DNA from: Micromonospora rifamycinica
GTDB lineage: Bacteria > Actinomycetota > Actinomycetes > Mycobacteriales > Micromonosporaceae
DNA length: 64,000 bases
Assembly (NCBI RefSeq): GCF_900090265.1
Contig: NZ_LT607752.1
Coordinates: 4,092,001-4,156,000, forward strand
Direction of reading: 5' to 3'
Under the pieces are notes generated by a model. The model had not been told where the DNA came from and ran no database searches. It saw only the letters and a program-made list of their open reading frames with translations. This document shows positions 25,055 through 32,951 of the stretch, one piece after another. Position numbers and translations under genes: made by a program. Positions within the stretch are counted from its first letter, which is position 1; every line of letters begins with the position of its first letter.

Positions 25055-26155
25055 TCAGCGTCGGCCGTCGACCGAGAGCCGGTGGCGTGCCGGCGGACGC
25101 ACCTGGTGGGCCTCGGCGGAGAGGTAGACGGTCACCCCGGGCCGGGGTGCGCCCAGCCGCAGCGACAGGTGCGGGATCAGGCCCACCCCGTCGCGCAGCG
25201 GCCGACGGGTCACCGCGGCGAGCGCCCGGTCCAGCACGGCGGGGTCGAACCCGTAGCGGTCCAGCACCGCGACCACCCGGTCGTACGCCTCCTCGTCGTC
25301 GTCGACGTAGCCCCGGATCGGCACGTAGAGGCTGTAGCCGACGGGCCGGTCGACGCCCTCGACCAGGGTGTAGCTGCCGACCAGCGGAAGACCGACGAAC
25401 CGGGTCCGGTCGCCACCGGCGATCGCGCAGAACTCGGCGAGCCGGCTGACGTCGGCGTCCTCGACCACGCCGGCCGCCCGGACGACGTCCCGCACCTGGA
25501 CGTCGTGATGGGTCAGGTAGAGCTTGACCCGCGCCTGCGTGCTGTCGTGCAGATCGAGGGCGAAGAAGGTCAACCGGTCCCGGTGGCCCAGCTCGCCCGG
25601 CCGGATGCCGTGGTCGAGCATCGCCTGGTAGGACCGGCCGAGCCCGAGCCGGTGCAGCGCCTCGGAGACCAGGCTCGGCGCCCGGTCGACCCCCCTGACC
25701 TCAGGGTTGAGGTAGACCTTGAACTCCGGCCGCCGGCCGCTGCGGAACACCAGCGAGCACCAGAGGGCGAACACGCCCTGCGGGTCGCGGGTGGCGAAGA
25801 GGTCCCGCACCGAGTCCAGCCGGGAGGTCGACAGGCCGGCGCGGTGTGCCTGGGTGTCCAGGAACCGCTGGGTGGCGAGCATGTTGGCCAACCGGTCGGG
25901 CGGCGCTCCCAGCGTCTCGCCCAGGATCCGCACGGTCGGCGGCTCGGTGGGGCTGAAGGCGACGGAGAACTCCACCGGGGTGTGGTCGTCGGCGATGTTG
26001 GACGGCCAGGGTGGCGGGGCCGACAACGGCTGTCGACCGGCCGGGCCGAGCAGGCTCTCCAGCAGGGCCAGCGGCTCCGCCGGCCCGATCCCGACAGCCG
26101 CGCACAACCGCTGCAACTGGTCGCACAGGTGATCGGAAAGGGACGCCTCGTCCAT
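25055..26155 (-). CDS. Aromatic (tryptophan/indole) prenyltransferase, DMATS/ABBA type
   Basis: A 366-residue soluble ABBA-fold prenyltransferase of the bacterial DMATS group. Recognisable features include PVEFSVAFS, the basic pocket residues in RPEFKVYLNPEV and TQARVKLYLTHHDVQV, and a C-terminal GVTVYLS strand. Such enzymes transfer dimethylallyl from DMAPP to the indole ring of L-tryptophan (C-4 to C-7) without DDxxD motifs. ATG 26155 has GGGAGAG upstream, and a promoter at 26194-26223 precedes it. Ring position cannot be read from the sequence. Confidence 0.88.
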   Translation of the reverse strand: MDEASLSDHLCDQLQRLCAAVGIGPAEPLALLESLLGPAGRQPLSAPPPWPSNIADDHTPVEFSVAFSPTEPPTVRILGETLGAPPDRLANMLATQRFLDTQAHRAGLSTSRLDSVRDLFATRDPQGVFALWCSLVFRSGRRPEFKVYLNPEVRGVDRAPSLVSEALHRLGLGRSYQAMLDHGIRPGELGHRDRLTFFALDLHDSTQARVKLYLTHHDVQVRDVVRAAGVVEDADVSRLAEFCAIAGGDRTRFVGLPLVGSYTLVEGVDRPVGYSLYVPIRGYVDDDEEAYDRVVAVLDRYGFDPAVLDRALAAVTRRPLRDGVGLIPHLSLRLGAPRPGVTVYLSAEAHQVRPPARHRLSVDGRR

Positions 26156-26533
26156 CAGTTATCTCTCCCGATCAAGCCGACCAACCAAAAGAGACCTTAG
26201 GAATCATTTAGCAATAAGGTCAAGATCAGTCACAACTTGCAATGACATAACAGGATCGAGAGCGACAAATCACCCCGCATGATCACCCACAGTGGCGTGA
26301 ACGACACGTTACCCCACGTCGCCGGCCGCGGCTCCACCGAGTCACCGCTCAGCAACCGACCGTCCTCGACGGAAACCCCCGGGGCCGCGACGGCGCGGAG
26401 CCCGCCAGCCCGTTCCCGCCTCAGTAGCGGCGTCCCCGGGAACGGCGTCGCCACCCACCACGAGCGGAAGAGCCCGCGCCTGGTCCGGTGGGCTCGCCGG
26501 ATGCGGCCGGGTCAGGCGGGTCGGAGTCCGGTG
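26156..26533. other. Intergenic region with AT-rich promoter segment
   Basis: There is no gene. 26185-26270 is unusually AT-rich for this genome and carries the prenyltransferase promoter. The remaining part up to the ABC permease stop holds nothing I can name. Confidence 0.6.
26194..26223 (-). promoter_or_regulatory. Sigma-70-type promoter for the prenyltransferase-tryptophanase pair
   Basis: On the minus strand, TTGACC (26223-26218) and TAAGGT (26199-26194) are separated by 18 bp, close to the vegetative consensus, 39 bp from the ATG. Confidence 0.6.
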
Positions 26534-28219
26534 TCAGCGGCGGGGCGTGACGGCCGACAGCAGCTCCGGCAGCCGGCGGTCCAGCACGTCCCCGGCCAGG
26601 TACGCCCCGAGCAGCGCCGCCCCCGCCCCGTACGCCGCGCCGACCGGCAGGGCCAGCCAGAGCCAGCCGTCGCCGAGCAGCCCGGCGGCCACCACCATCG
26701 GTACGGCCGCAGCCGCCGAGGCGACCATCGACAGCAGGGTGAGCATGCTCTTGGCGATCCCGGAACCGCTGTTCATCGCGAACGGGTTGCTCGTCTCCGG
26801 CAGCGAGTACGCCCCGAGCACCGAGATGAACCCGTTGATCGCCAGCCCGGCCCCGTACGCGGCGAGCAGCGCACCCGCCGCCACCCCGAACCATTCCGGC
26901 CGGCCGAGCACCGCGCTGATGATCAGGGCGACGACGCCGAGCATCGGCAGCACGTACACGGAGAAGGCGGCCATCCGGGCGCGCAGCTCCAGCCGACCCG
27001 ACACCCCGGCCACCACGTTCGCCGCGTAGGCACTGCCGTCGAAGCCGAACTGGTTGGCCAGGGTCACCGAGGCGAGCACGCCGACGAAGAGCATCGAGAT
27101 GCTGAGCAGCACCGGTGACGGATCCCCGGCGGACTCGAACCCCTCCGCACCGGCGGTGAAGCCCGCGCCGCCGAGGTTGACCATCACCGGCACGAAGATC
27201 CCGACCACCGCGATGGTGATCAGGTTGGCCCGCCGTCGGGCGTCCCGCCACCAGTAGCGGCACTCCCTGGCCACCAGCGCGCCGAACCGGTCCCGGCGGG
27301 TCCAGCCGACCGCCCGGGGAAAGAGCTGGGCGACCGCGCCGCCGGTCGGGGTGCGCCGGGCCTTCGACGGGGCCGAGCCGGCCGCGCCGACCATCGCCGA
27401 CTCCAGCGACCGGGACCACCAGAACAGCAGCACCACGATGGCCGCCGCGGTGATCAGCAGCTTGACCGGCACCGCCCAGGCCCGGCCCTCGGCCACGTCC
27501 AGGCCGATCGTCCAGGGTGCCCCGAACGGGGTCCAGCCGACGATCCGGGCCACCCCGACCAGCCGGTCCCAGTCGGCGGTGCGGACCGCGGCCAGCACCA
27601 CGAGCTGCAACGGGCCGAGCGAGGCGGCGACCACGGCCAGCAGCACGGCGGCCAGGTCGCGTACCCGGCGGGACCGCAGCATGGTGGCGAACGCGCTGGT
27701 CACCGCGCGGCTGGCGGCGACGCAGAGCAGCACCCCGGCGAGCACGCCGAGGGCGGCGACGACACCGGCCGCCGCGCCACCGAGCAGCGCGGCGCTGACC
27801 ACCAGCCCGGCCACGGCGATCAGCACCGCGAACACCGGGACGCTCACCAGCGCCGCCGCGAACAGGCCGGTGACCAGGGTGCGGCGGGTGAGCGGCAGCA
27901 GCGCGAAGCGGGCCGGGTCGAGGGTCTCGTCGACGCCGAAGAAGACCAGTGGCAGCAGCAGCCAGCCGAGGACCAGCACCCCGCCGCCGAACGCCGCCGC
28001 CATCACCGCGTACCGGGGTTCGTCGGCGAAGCCGGGGGCGGCGAACATCAGGAACCCGCCGGCCGCGAACCAGAGCCCGACCAGCACCCCGACCACGAAG
28101 AGCGCGACCCGCCAGTTCTGGCCCCGGAAGTTGTTGCCCATCACCCGCAGTTTGAGCCGGACGAAGTGGCGCGGGGAGACCGCGCGGACCGGCTCGGCGG
28201 GGGTCACCGGGACAGCCAC
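26534..28219 (-). CDS. ABC-2-type exporter permease
   Basis: A 561-residue permease with about 12-14 hydrophobic segments. The central soluble patch reads GALVARECRYWWRDARRRANLI, the typical cytoplasmic segment of fused-halves ABC-2 permeases. The first segment begins after KLRVMGNNFRGQNWRVAL. It pairs with the ATPase gene, whose 3' end it overlaps by 16 bp. Substrate unknown; it is on the same strand as the prenyl-indole genes but 378 bp downstream of their promoter region, so a link is not shown. Confidence 0.88.
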   Translation of the reverse strand: MAVPVTPAEPVRAVSPRHFVRLKLRVMGNNFRGQNWRVALFVVGVLVGLWFAAGGFLMFAAPGFADEPRYAVMAAAFGGGVLVLGWLLLPLVFFGVDETLDPARFALLPLTRRTLVTGLFAAALVSVPVFAVLIAVAGLVVSAALLGGAAAGVVAALGVLAGVLLCVAASRAVTSAFATMLRSRRVRDLAAVLLAVVAASLGPLQLVVLAAVRTADWDRLVGVARIVGWTPFGAPWTIGLDVAEGRAWAVPVKLLITAAAIVVLLFWWSRSLESAMVGAAGSAPSKARRTPTGGAVAQLFPRAVGWTRRDRFGALVARECRYWWRDARRRANLITIAVVGIFVPVMVNLGGAGFTAGAEGFESAGDPSPVLLSISMLFVGVLASVTLANQFGFDGSAYAANVVAGVSGRLELRARMAAFSVYVLPMLGVVALIISAVLGRPEWFGVAAGALLAAYGAGLAINGFISVLGAYSLPETSNPFAMNSGSGIAKSMLTLLSMVASAAAAVPMVVAAGLLGDGWLWLALPVGAAYGAGAALLGAYLAGDVLDRRLPELLSAVTPRR

Positions 28220-28968
28220 GCCAGCTCCTCACCGGTCGCCGTCCGGCCGCCGACCACCTCGACGAAGACGTCCTCCAGGGAGCGGTCGCCGCGCACCTCG
28301 GCGAGGGTGCCGACCCGCTTGATGGTGCCCTCGGCGAGGATCGCCACGTGCGAGCAGAGCCGCTCGACGACCTCCATCACGTGGCTGGAGAAGACCACCG
28401 TCCCGCCGCCGACCACGTACCGGTGCAGGATGTCGCGGATCAGCGCCGCCGACACCGGGTCGACCGCCTCGAACGGCTCGTCGAGCACCAGCAGCCGGGG
28501 GCCGTGCAGCAGCGCGCAGGCCAGGCCGATCTTCTTCTTCATGCCGGCCGAGTAGTCGACCACCAGGGTCCGCCCGGCGTCGGTGAGGGCCAGCACGTCG
28601 AGCAGCTCCGCCGCCCGCTGGTCGACCACCGCCGGGTCCATGCCGCGCAGCAGACCGTGGTACGCCAGCAGCTCCGCCCCGTTGAGCCGGTCGAACAGCC
28701 GGACCCCGTCGGGCATCACGCCGAGCAGCCGCTTGGCCTCGACCGGGTCGCCCCAGACGTCGTGCCCCAGCACCCAGGCCTGACCGTGGTCGGGGCGGAG
28801 CAGCCCGACGGCCATCGACAGGGTGGTGGTCTTGCCGGCGCCGTTCGGGCCGAGCAGGCCGTAGAACGAGCCGGCGGGGACGGCCAGGTCCACCCCGGCG
28901 ACCGCCACCTTGCCGTCGAACTGCTTGGCCAGGCCACGTAGCGCCAGCGCAGGGTGTTCACCAGTCAT
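28204..28968 (-). CDS. ABC transporter ATP-binding protein
   Basis: A 254-residue ABC ATPase. Walker A is GPNGAGKTTTLS, the signature YSAGMKKKIGLA, Walker B RLLVLDEPFEAVD, and the H-loop VFSSHVME. The start was set at ATG 28968 (MTGEHPAL). The signature deviates from LSGGQ but is common in the ABC-2 exporter branch. It energises the permease encoded immediately downstream. Confidence 0.93.
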   Translation of the reverse strand: MTGEHPALALRGLAKQFDGKVAVAGVDLAVPAGSFYGLLGPNGAGKTTTLSMAVGLLRPDHGQAWVLGHDVWGDPVEAKRLLGVMPDGVRLFDRLNGAELLAYHGLLRGMDPAVVDQRAAELLDVLALTDAGRTLVVDYSAGMKKKIGLACALLHGPRLLVLDEPFEAVDPVSAALIRDILHRYVVGGGTVVFSSHVMEVVERLCSHVAILAEGTIKRVGTLAEVRGDRSLEDVFVEVVGGRTATGEELAWLSR

Positions 28969-29115
28969 ACGACGACCGTATCCGGGCCGGACGGGTGGCC
29001 GCACCCGCTGGAGGACGATCCCGGCTCATCCCCGGGACGGACGGCGGCCGGCGACGGACCGTCCGGCACCGGCCGGGCCGGGCGACGGGCGCGACCCGGC
29101 ACCAGGGACGAACCA

Positions 29116-30756
29116 TCATGAACGGAGCGACTCGGGCGCATGGAGCCGGAGCATGGTGGCTCCGACGTCGACCGGGGTACGGCGTCGGGTCGCCACCGAC
29201 ACGGCGATCATCACGGTGAAGGCGAGCGGCACCGTCCACGCCGCCGGTTGCGTGGTGAGCGTGGCCGGCCAGCCGGACAGCGGCGGCCCGAGCACGGTGA
29301 CCAGCACCGCGCCGATCGCCGCCCCGCCGCCGACCAGCACCCCGGCCGCCGCGCCGATGTCGGTCAGCCCCCGCCACCAGATGCCGAGCACCAGCAGCGG
29401 GCAGAAGCTGGACGCGGCGACCGCGAACGCCAGCCCGACCACCTGGGAGACGTCCAGCCCGGAGACGTTCAGGGCGAGTGCCGCCGGCACCCCGCCGGCG
29501 ATCACCGTGGCCAGCCGGAAGCCACGCACCGAGCCGCGCCCGAGCACGTCGGTGGAGATCACCCCGGCGACGCTGGTGAGCAGCCCGGACGAGGTGGACA
29601 GGAAGGCGGCGAACGCCCCGGCGGCGACCAGCGCGGCGAGCAGCCGGCCGGTGGCTCCGGCACCCAGCGCCGCTTCGGGCAGCAGCACCACCACCGCGTC
29701 GGTCTGCCCACTGACCAGCAGTTGCGGGGTGTAGATCCGACCGAGCACGCCGTAGAGGGTGGGCAGCAGGTAGAAGACGCCGACCAGGGCCAGCACCACC
29801 AGGGTGGTCCGGCGGGCCGCCGCCCCGTCGGGGTTGGTGTAGAAGCGCACCAGCACGTGCGGCAGCCCCATGGTGCCGAGGAAGGTGGCCAGGATCAGCG
29901 AGTAGGTGGCGAACAGGCCCCGGTCGTCGTCCCCCGCCGCGCTGGGCAGCAGCCAGTCGGCGGCCCCGGTGGCGACCCCGGACACCTCGGGCACCGGGTC
30001 ACCGGCGGCGAAGCTCAGCGTGTCGCCGGGGCGTACCTCCCGGATGGTGCCGTCGGCGAAGGTGAGGGCCGCGCGGTGCTCGACCACGACGGTGGTCGCG
30101 GTGCGGAACGCCGGCCCGTCGGGCGGGGTCACCGCCGGGCGGGCGTCGGCCTGCCACTGGAGGGCCAGGAAGATCGCCGGTACGGCGAGCGCGGTCAGCT
30201 TCAGCCAGTATTGAAAAGCCTGCACGAAGGTGATCGCCCGCATCCCGCCCAGCGCCACGTTGGCGGTGACCACCGCGGCGACCAGCAGCGCCCCCACCGG
30301 GTACGGCGAGCCGGCCACCGTGGCCAGGGTCAGCCCGGCGCCCTGCAACTGCGGCACCAGATAGAGCCAGCCGATGAAGATGACGAAGACGGTGGCCAAT
30401 GTGCGCAGCCGGCGGGAGCCGAGCCGCAGCTCGCAGAAGTCGGGCAGGGTGAACGCGCCGGAGCGGCGCAGCGGCGCGGCGACGAAGAGCAGCAGCGCCA
30501 GGTAGCCGGCGGCGAAACCGACCGGGTACCAGAGCACGTCGACGCCGTACTTGAGGACCAGTCCGGCGATGCCGAGGAAGCTCGCCGCCGACAGGTACTC
30601 CCCGCCGATGGCGGCGGCGTTCCAGGTCGGGCTGACCGTCCGGGAGGCGACCAGGAAGTCCGAGGTGGTCCGGGCCAGCCGCAGGCCGTAGAAGCCGATG
30701 CCGACGGTGACCAGGGTGACCGCGACGATCGCCGGTACGACGTACCCGTTGCCCAT
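29116..30756 (-). CDS. Sodium:solute symporter, ActP-like (acetate/monocarboxylate)
   Basis: A 546-residue SSS-family transporter with 13-14 helices. Motifs typical of ActP include FLVASRTVSPTWNAAAIGGE, SAASFLGIAG, LPDFCELRLGSRRLR and GTMGLPHVLVRFYTNP. It has an extracytoplasmic insertion near residues 205-275 with GDTLSFAAGDPVPEV. The start overlaps the small partner's stop by one base (TGATG). LytS/LytTR systems often sit next to ActP genes; one is present here 4.4 kb away. Confidence 0.92.
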   Translation of the reverse strand: MGNGYVVPAIVAVTLVTVGIGFYGLRLARTTSDFLVASRTVSPTWNAAAIGGEYLSAASFLGIAGLVLKYGVDVLWYPVGFAAGYLALLLFVAAPLRRSGAFTLPDFCELRLGSRRLRTLATVFVIFIGWLYLVPQLQGAGLTLATVAGSPYPVGALLVAAVVTANVALGGMRAITFVQAFQYWLKLTALAVPAIFLALQWQADARPAVTPPDGPAFRTATTVVVEHRAALTFADGTIREVRPGDTLSFAAGDPVPEVSGVATGAADWLLPSAAGDDDRGLFATYSLILATFLGTMGLPHVLVRFYTNPDGAAARRTTLVVLALVGVFYLLPTLYGVLGRIYTPQLLVSGQTDAVVVLLPEAALGAGATGRLLAALVAAGAFAAFLSTSSGLLTSVAGVISTDVLGRGSVRGFRLATVIAGGVPAALALNVSGLDVSQVVGLAFAVAASSFCPLLVLGIWWRGLTDIGAAAGVLVGGGAAIGAVLVTVLGPPLSGWPATLTTQPAAWTVPLAFTVMIAVSVATRRRTPVDVGATMLRLHAPESLRS

Positions 30757-31184
30757 CAGCGTTCCGGCCGCTGGACGAGGTCGACGAAGTCCTGCTCGTT
30801 GCGTTCGGCGAGCCACACGTACGCCCAGCCGACGGCGATGAGGAAGGGGAAGGAGACCACCCCGAGCAGCAGCCAGGGCAGGTTGACGCCGAGCACGGTG
30901 ACCCGGCCGACCGGGGGCGCGATGGCGAACAGCCAGGGCAGCCCGCCCAACCCGATCAGCACCAGCAGGCTCATCCGCAGGGCGAGGGTGAGCTGCGCCC
31001 GGACCAGGCCCCGGACCAGCGCCTCGCCGATCCGGGTCTGCTGGGCCAGCTCGGTGCGGGTGTGGTCGGCCCGGGTGTCCCGTCGGGTGACGCCGGCCAA
31101 CACGATCCGCACCCGGCCGCCCGGCCGGGGGGCCGGTGGCCCGGTGGGCCGCGGCGTCGGTCCGGGATCGTCGTGGGCGGTCAC
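30756..31184 (-). CDS. Small membrane partner of the SSS symporter (DUF485-like)
   Basis: A 142-residue protein with a proline-rich start, a charged segment (RADHTRTELAQQTRIGEALV) and two membrane helices at about 72-90 and 97-120, ending WLAERNEQDFVDLV. This two-helix layout and position upstream of ActP match the DUF485 partner of acetate symporters. Its start is a GTG. It is cotranscribed with the symporter gene. Confidence 0.85.
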   Translation of the reverse strand: MTAHDDPGPTPRPTGPPAPRPGGRVRIVLAGVTRRDTRADHTRTELAQQTRIGEALVRGLVRAQLTLALRMSLLVLIGLGGLPWLFAIAPPVGRVTVLGVNLPWLLLGVVSFPFLIAVGWAYVWLAERNEQDFVDLVQRPER

Positions 31185-31236
31185 CCGGGCAGTCTCGTTG
31201 GCCCGGCCCGATTGTCAAGTGTCGTCCACCGGGGGT

Positions 31237-31276
31237 TGTGGACAACCTGTGGACAACGCGCCCGCCCTGTGGATGA
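31237..31276. promoter_or_regulatory. Cluster of DnaA boxes upstream of the symporter operon
   Basis: Two perfect consensus boxes TGTGGACAA occur at 31237-31245 and 31248-31256, 11 bp apart. A weaker one (TGTGGATGA) is at 31268-31276. They sit 53 bp upstream of the DUF485-like start and about 150 bp upstream of the divergent secreted-protein gene. Confidence 0.6.
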
Positions 31277-31426
31277 CGGCGCGATCCCGAGTGCGAAGCC
31301 GGCGTGCCGTCCGCTTTGTCCTAACCGAAACGTCACCCGGAGATCATCTGTATCGGCCTTGCCGGCATTGACCCAGGCCCCTACGCTGGGGCGGCCAATC
31401 CTTTCCTCTTCGAACACGGGGTCTCT

Positions 31427-32803
31427 ATGCGCAAAATTCGCACTATCCTCGGCGTCACTCTCGCCGGAGCATGTGCACTGGCCGTGGTGCCGGGTACGGC
31501 TTCCGCGGCTCCGGTCTCCGCGCCGCTGCAGAAGACGGCGGCCCTCGACGACGTGACCGGTGCCTACTACCCGGTCGCCCCGGCCCGACTGCTGGACACC
31601 CGCAGTGGTGTGGGCGCCCCGGCCGGCAAGATCGGCGCCGGCAAGAAGGTCGACCTCCAGGTCGCCGGCCGTGGTGGCGTACCGGCCAGCGGCGTCGGCG
31701 CGGTCGTGCTGAACGTGACCGTCACCGGTCCCACCGCCGCCAGCTTCCTCACCGCCTACCCGACGGGCGAGTCCCGGCCCACCGCCTCCTCGGTGAACTT
31801 CGCCAAGGACTGGCTGGGCTCCAACAACGTCACCGTGAAGCTCGGTGCCGGCGGCCAGGTCTCGGTCTTCAACAACAGCGGCTCGACCGACGTGATCGTG
31901 GACGTGGTCGGCTTCTACGCCGGCGACGACACCCTCACCAACCGCAACGGCGGCCAGTACGAGTGGTACCTGCCGGAGCGGCTCTGGGACACCCGGCAGG
32001 ACCCGGAGGGCAAGCCCCCGGCCGGTCAGGTGCTGGAGTACTCGCTCGACTTCGGCGACGACTACAACACCCACGTCAAGTCGCTGGTCTTCAACCTCAC
32101 CGCCGTCTCGCCGGCCAAGTCCGGCTTCCTCACCGCGTGGTCCGGTGCGGGCGCCCGGCCGACCGCCTCGACGGTGAACTACCTCGCCGGCAAGAACGTG
32201 CCGAACCTGTCCTTCGTGCAGACCACCCCCTGCACCGGCACCGAGCAGTACAACTGGTGCACCCCCGGTGCGCCGAAGTTCAAGATCTACACCTCGCAGG
32301 CGTCGCACGTCCTGACCGACCTGGTCGGCGTGGTCGACGACGGCGAGTCGCCGTACGGCATGCGGTTCGCGCCGCTGAGCCCGACCCGGATCGTGGACAG
32401 CCGCTCCAACCTGGGCATCTCCGGTGCCATCCCGGCGGGCGGGGTCCGCAAGGTCACCGCGCCGGACGCGCTGGTCACCCCGGACACCGAGGTGCTGGCG
32501 ATGAACGTCACCGCCGTCACCCCGACCAGCAACACGGTCGTCACCACCTGGCCGGCGGACTTCGACGGCATCGGCAAGCCCGACACGAGCAACCTGAACC
32601 CGTACGCGGGCCAGGTCGTCTCCAACGGCGTGCTCGGCGTCATCGGCCCGAACAACGCGTTCAACGTGCACAACCTCTCCGGCAGCACCCACCTGGTCGC
32701 TGACGTGGTCGGCACGTTCTACTACCCGGCCCCGGCCGCGGCCAAGACGGCGCAGGCCAAGACGGCCAAGTCGGACGCGGTTCCCTCCGCCAACCGGCGC
32801 TGA
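31427..32803 (+). CDS. Secreted protein with three DTR-type repeats (paralogue 1)
   Basis: A 458-residue exported protein. The Sec signal peptide MRKIRTILGVTLAGACALAV ends near residue 28 (ASAAP). Three repeats of about 130 residues each begin with a motif of the form P-x-R-(L/I)-x-D-(T/S)-R: ARLLDTRSG, ERLWDTRQD and TRIVDSRSN. Each continues with NVTV/NLTAV, PTAS-(S/T)-VN and a terminal D(V)VGF/VVG strand. No catalytic motif is visible; such modules occur in actinobacterial cell-surface proteins. It is paralogous to the next gene. Confidence 0.85.
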   Translation: MRKIRTILGVTLAGACALAVVPGTASAAPVSAPLQKTAALDDVTGAYYPVAPARLLDTRSGVGAPAGKIGAGKKVDLQVAGRGGVPASGVGAVVLNVTVTGPTAASFLTAYPTGESRPTASSVNFAKDWLGSNNVTVKLGAGGQVSVFNNSGSTDVIVDVVGFYAGDDTLTNRNGGQYEWYLPERLWDTRQDPEGKPPAGQVLEYSLDFGDDYNTHVKSLVFNLTAVSPAKSGFLTAWSGAGARPTASTVNYLAGKNVPNLSFVQTTPCTGTEQYNWCTPGAPKFKIYTSQASHVLTDLVGVVDDGESPYGMRFAPLSPTRIVDSRSNLGISGAIPAGGVRKVTAPDALVTPDTEVLAMNVTAVTPTSNTVVTTWPADFDGIGKPDTSNLNPYAGQVVSNGVLGVIGPNNAFNVHNLSGSTHLVADVVGTFYYPAPAAAKTAQAKTAKSDAVPSANRR

Positions 32804-32823
32804 CCGTCATCCGGTAACACCGC

Positions 32824-32855
32824 AGAGCGCCCCGACCGTCAGGTCGGGGCGCTCT
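32824..32855 (+). terminator. Terminator after the first DTR-repeat gene
   Basis: A perfect 14-bp hairpin, AGAGCGCCCCGACC / GGTCGGGGCGCTCT, with a GTCA loop and no U tract, as is common in actinobacteria. Confidence 0.85.
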
Positions 32856-32951
32856 CGCCTCTCACCGAACCGCCGGCCGAGGGCCGCTGACCGGCGACGG
32901 TGCCGTGCGGTCCACCGGCTTTCCTTCTTCCTTCTTCCACGGGGTAATCAC

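Noticed and set aside
31237..31276. Chromosomal replication origin
   Set aside because: Only two perfect DnaA boxes plus one weak one, no dnaA, dnaN or gyrase genes nearby, and no AT-rich unwinding region.
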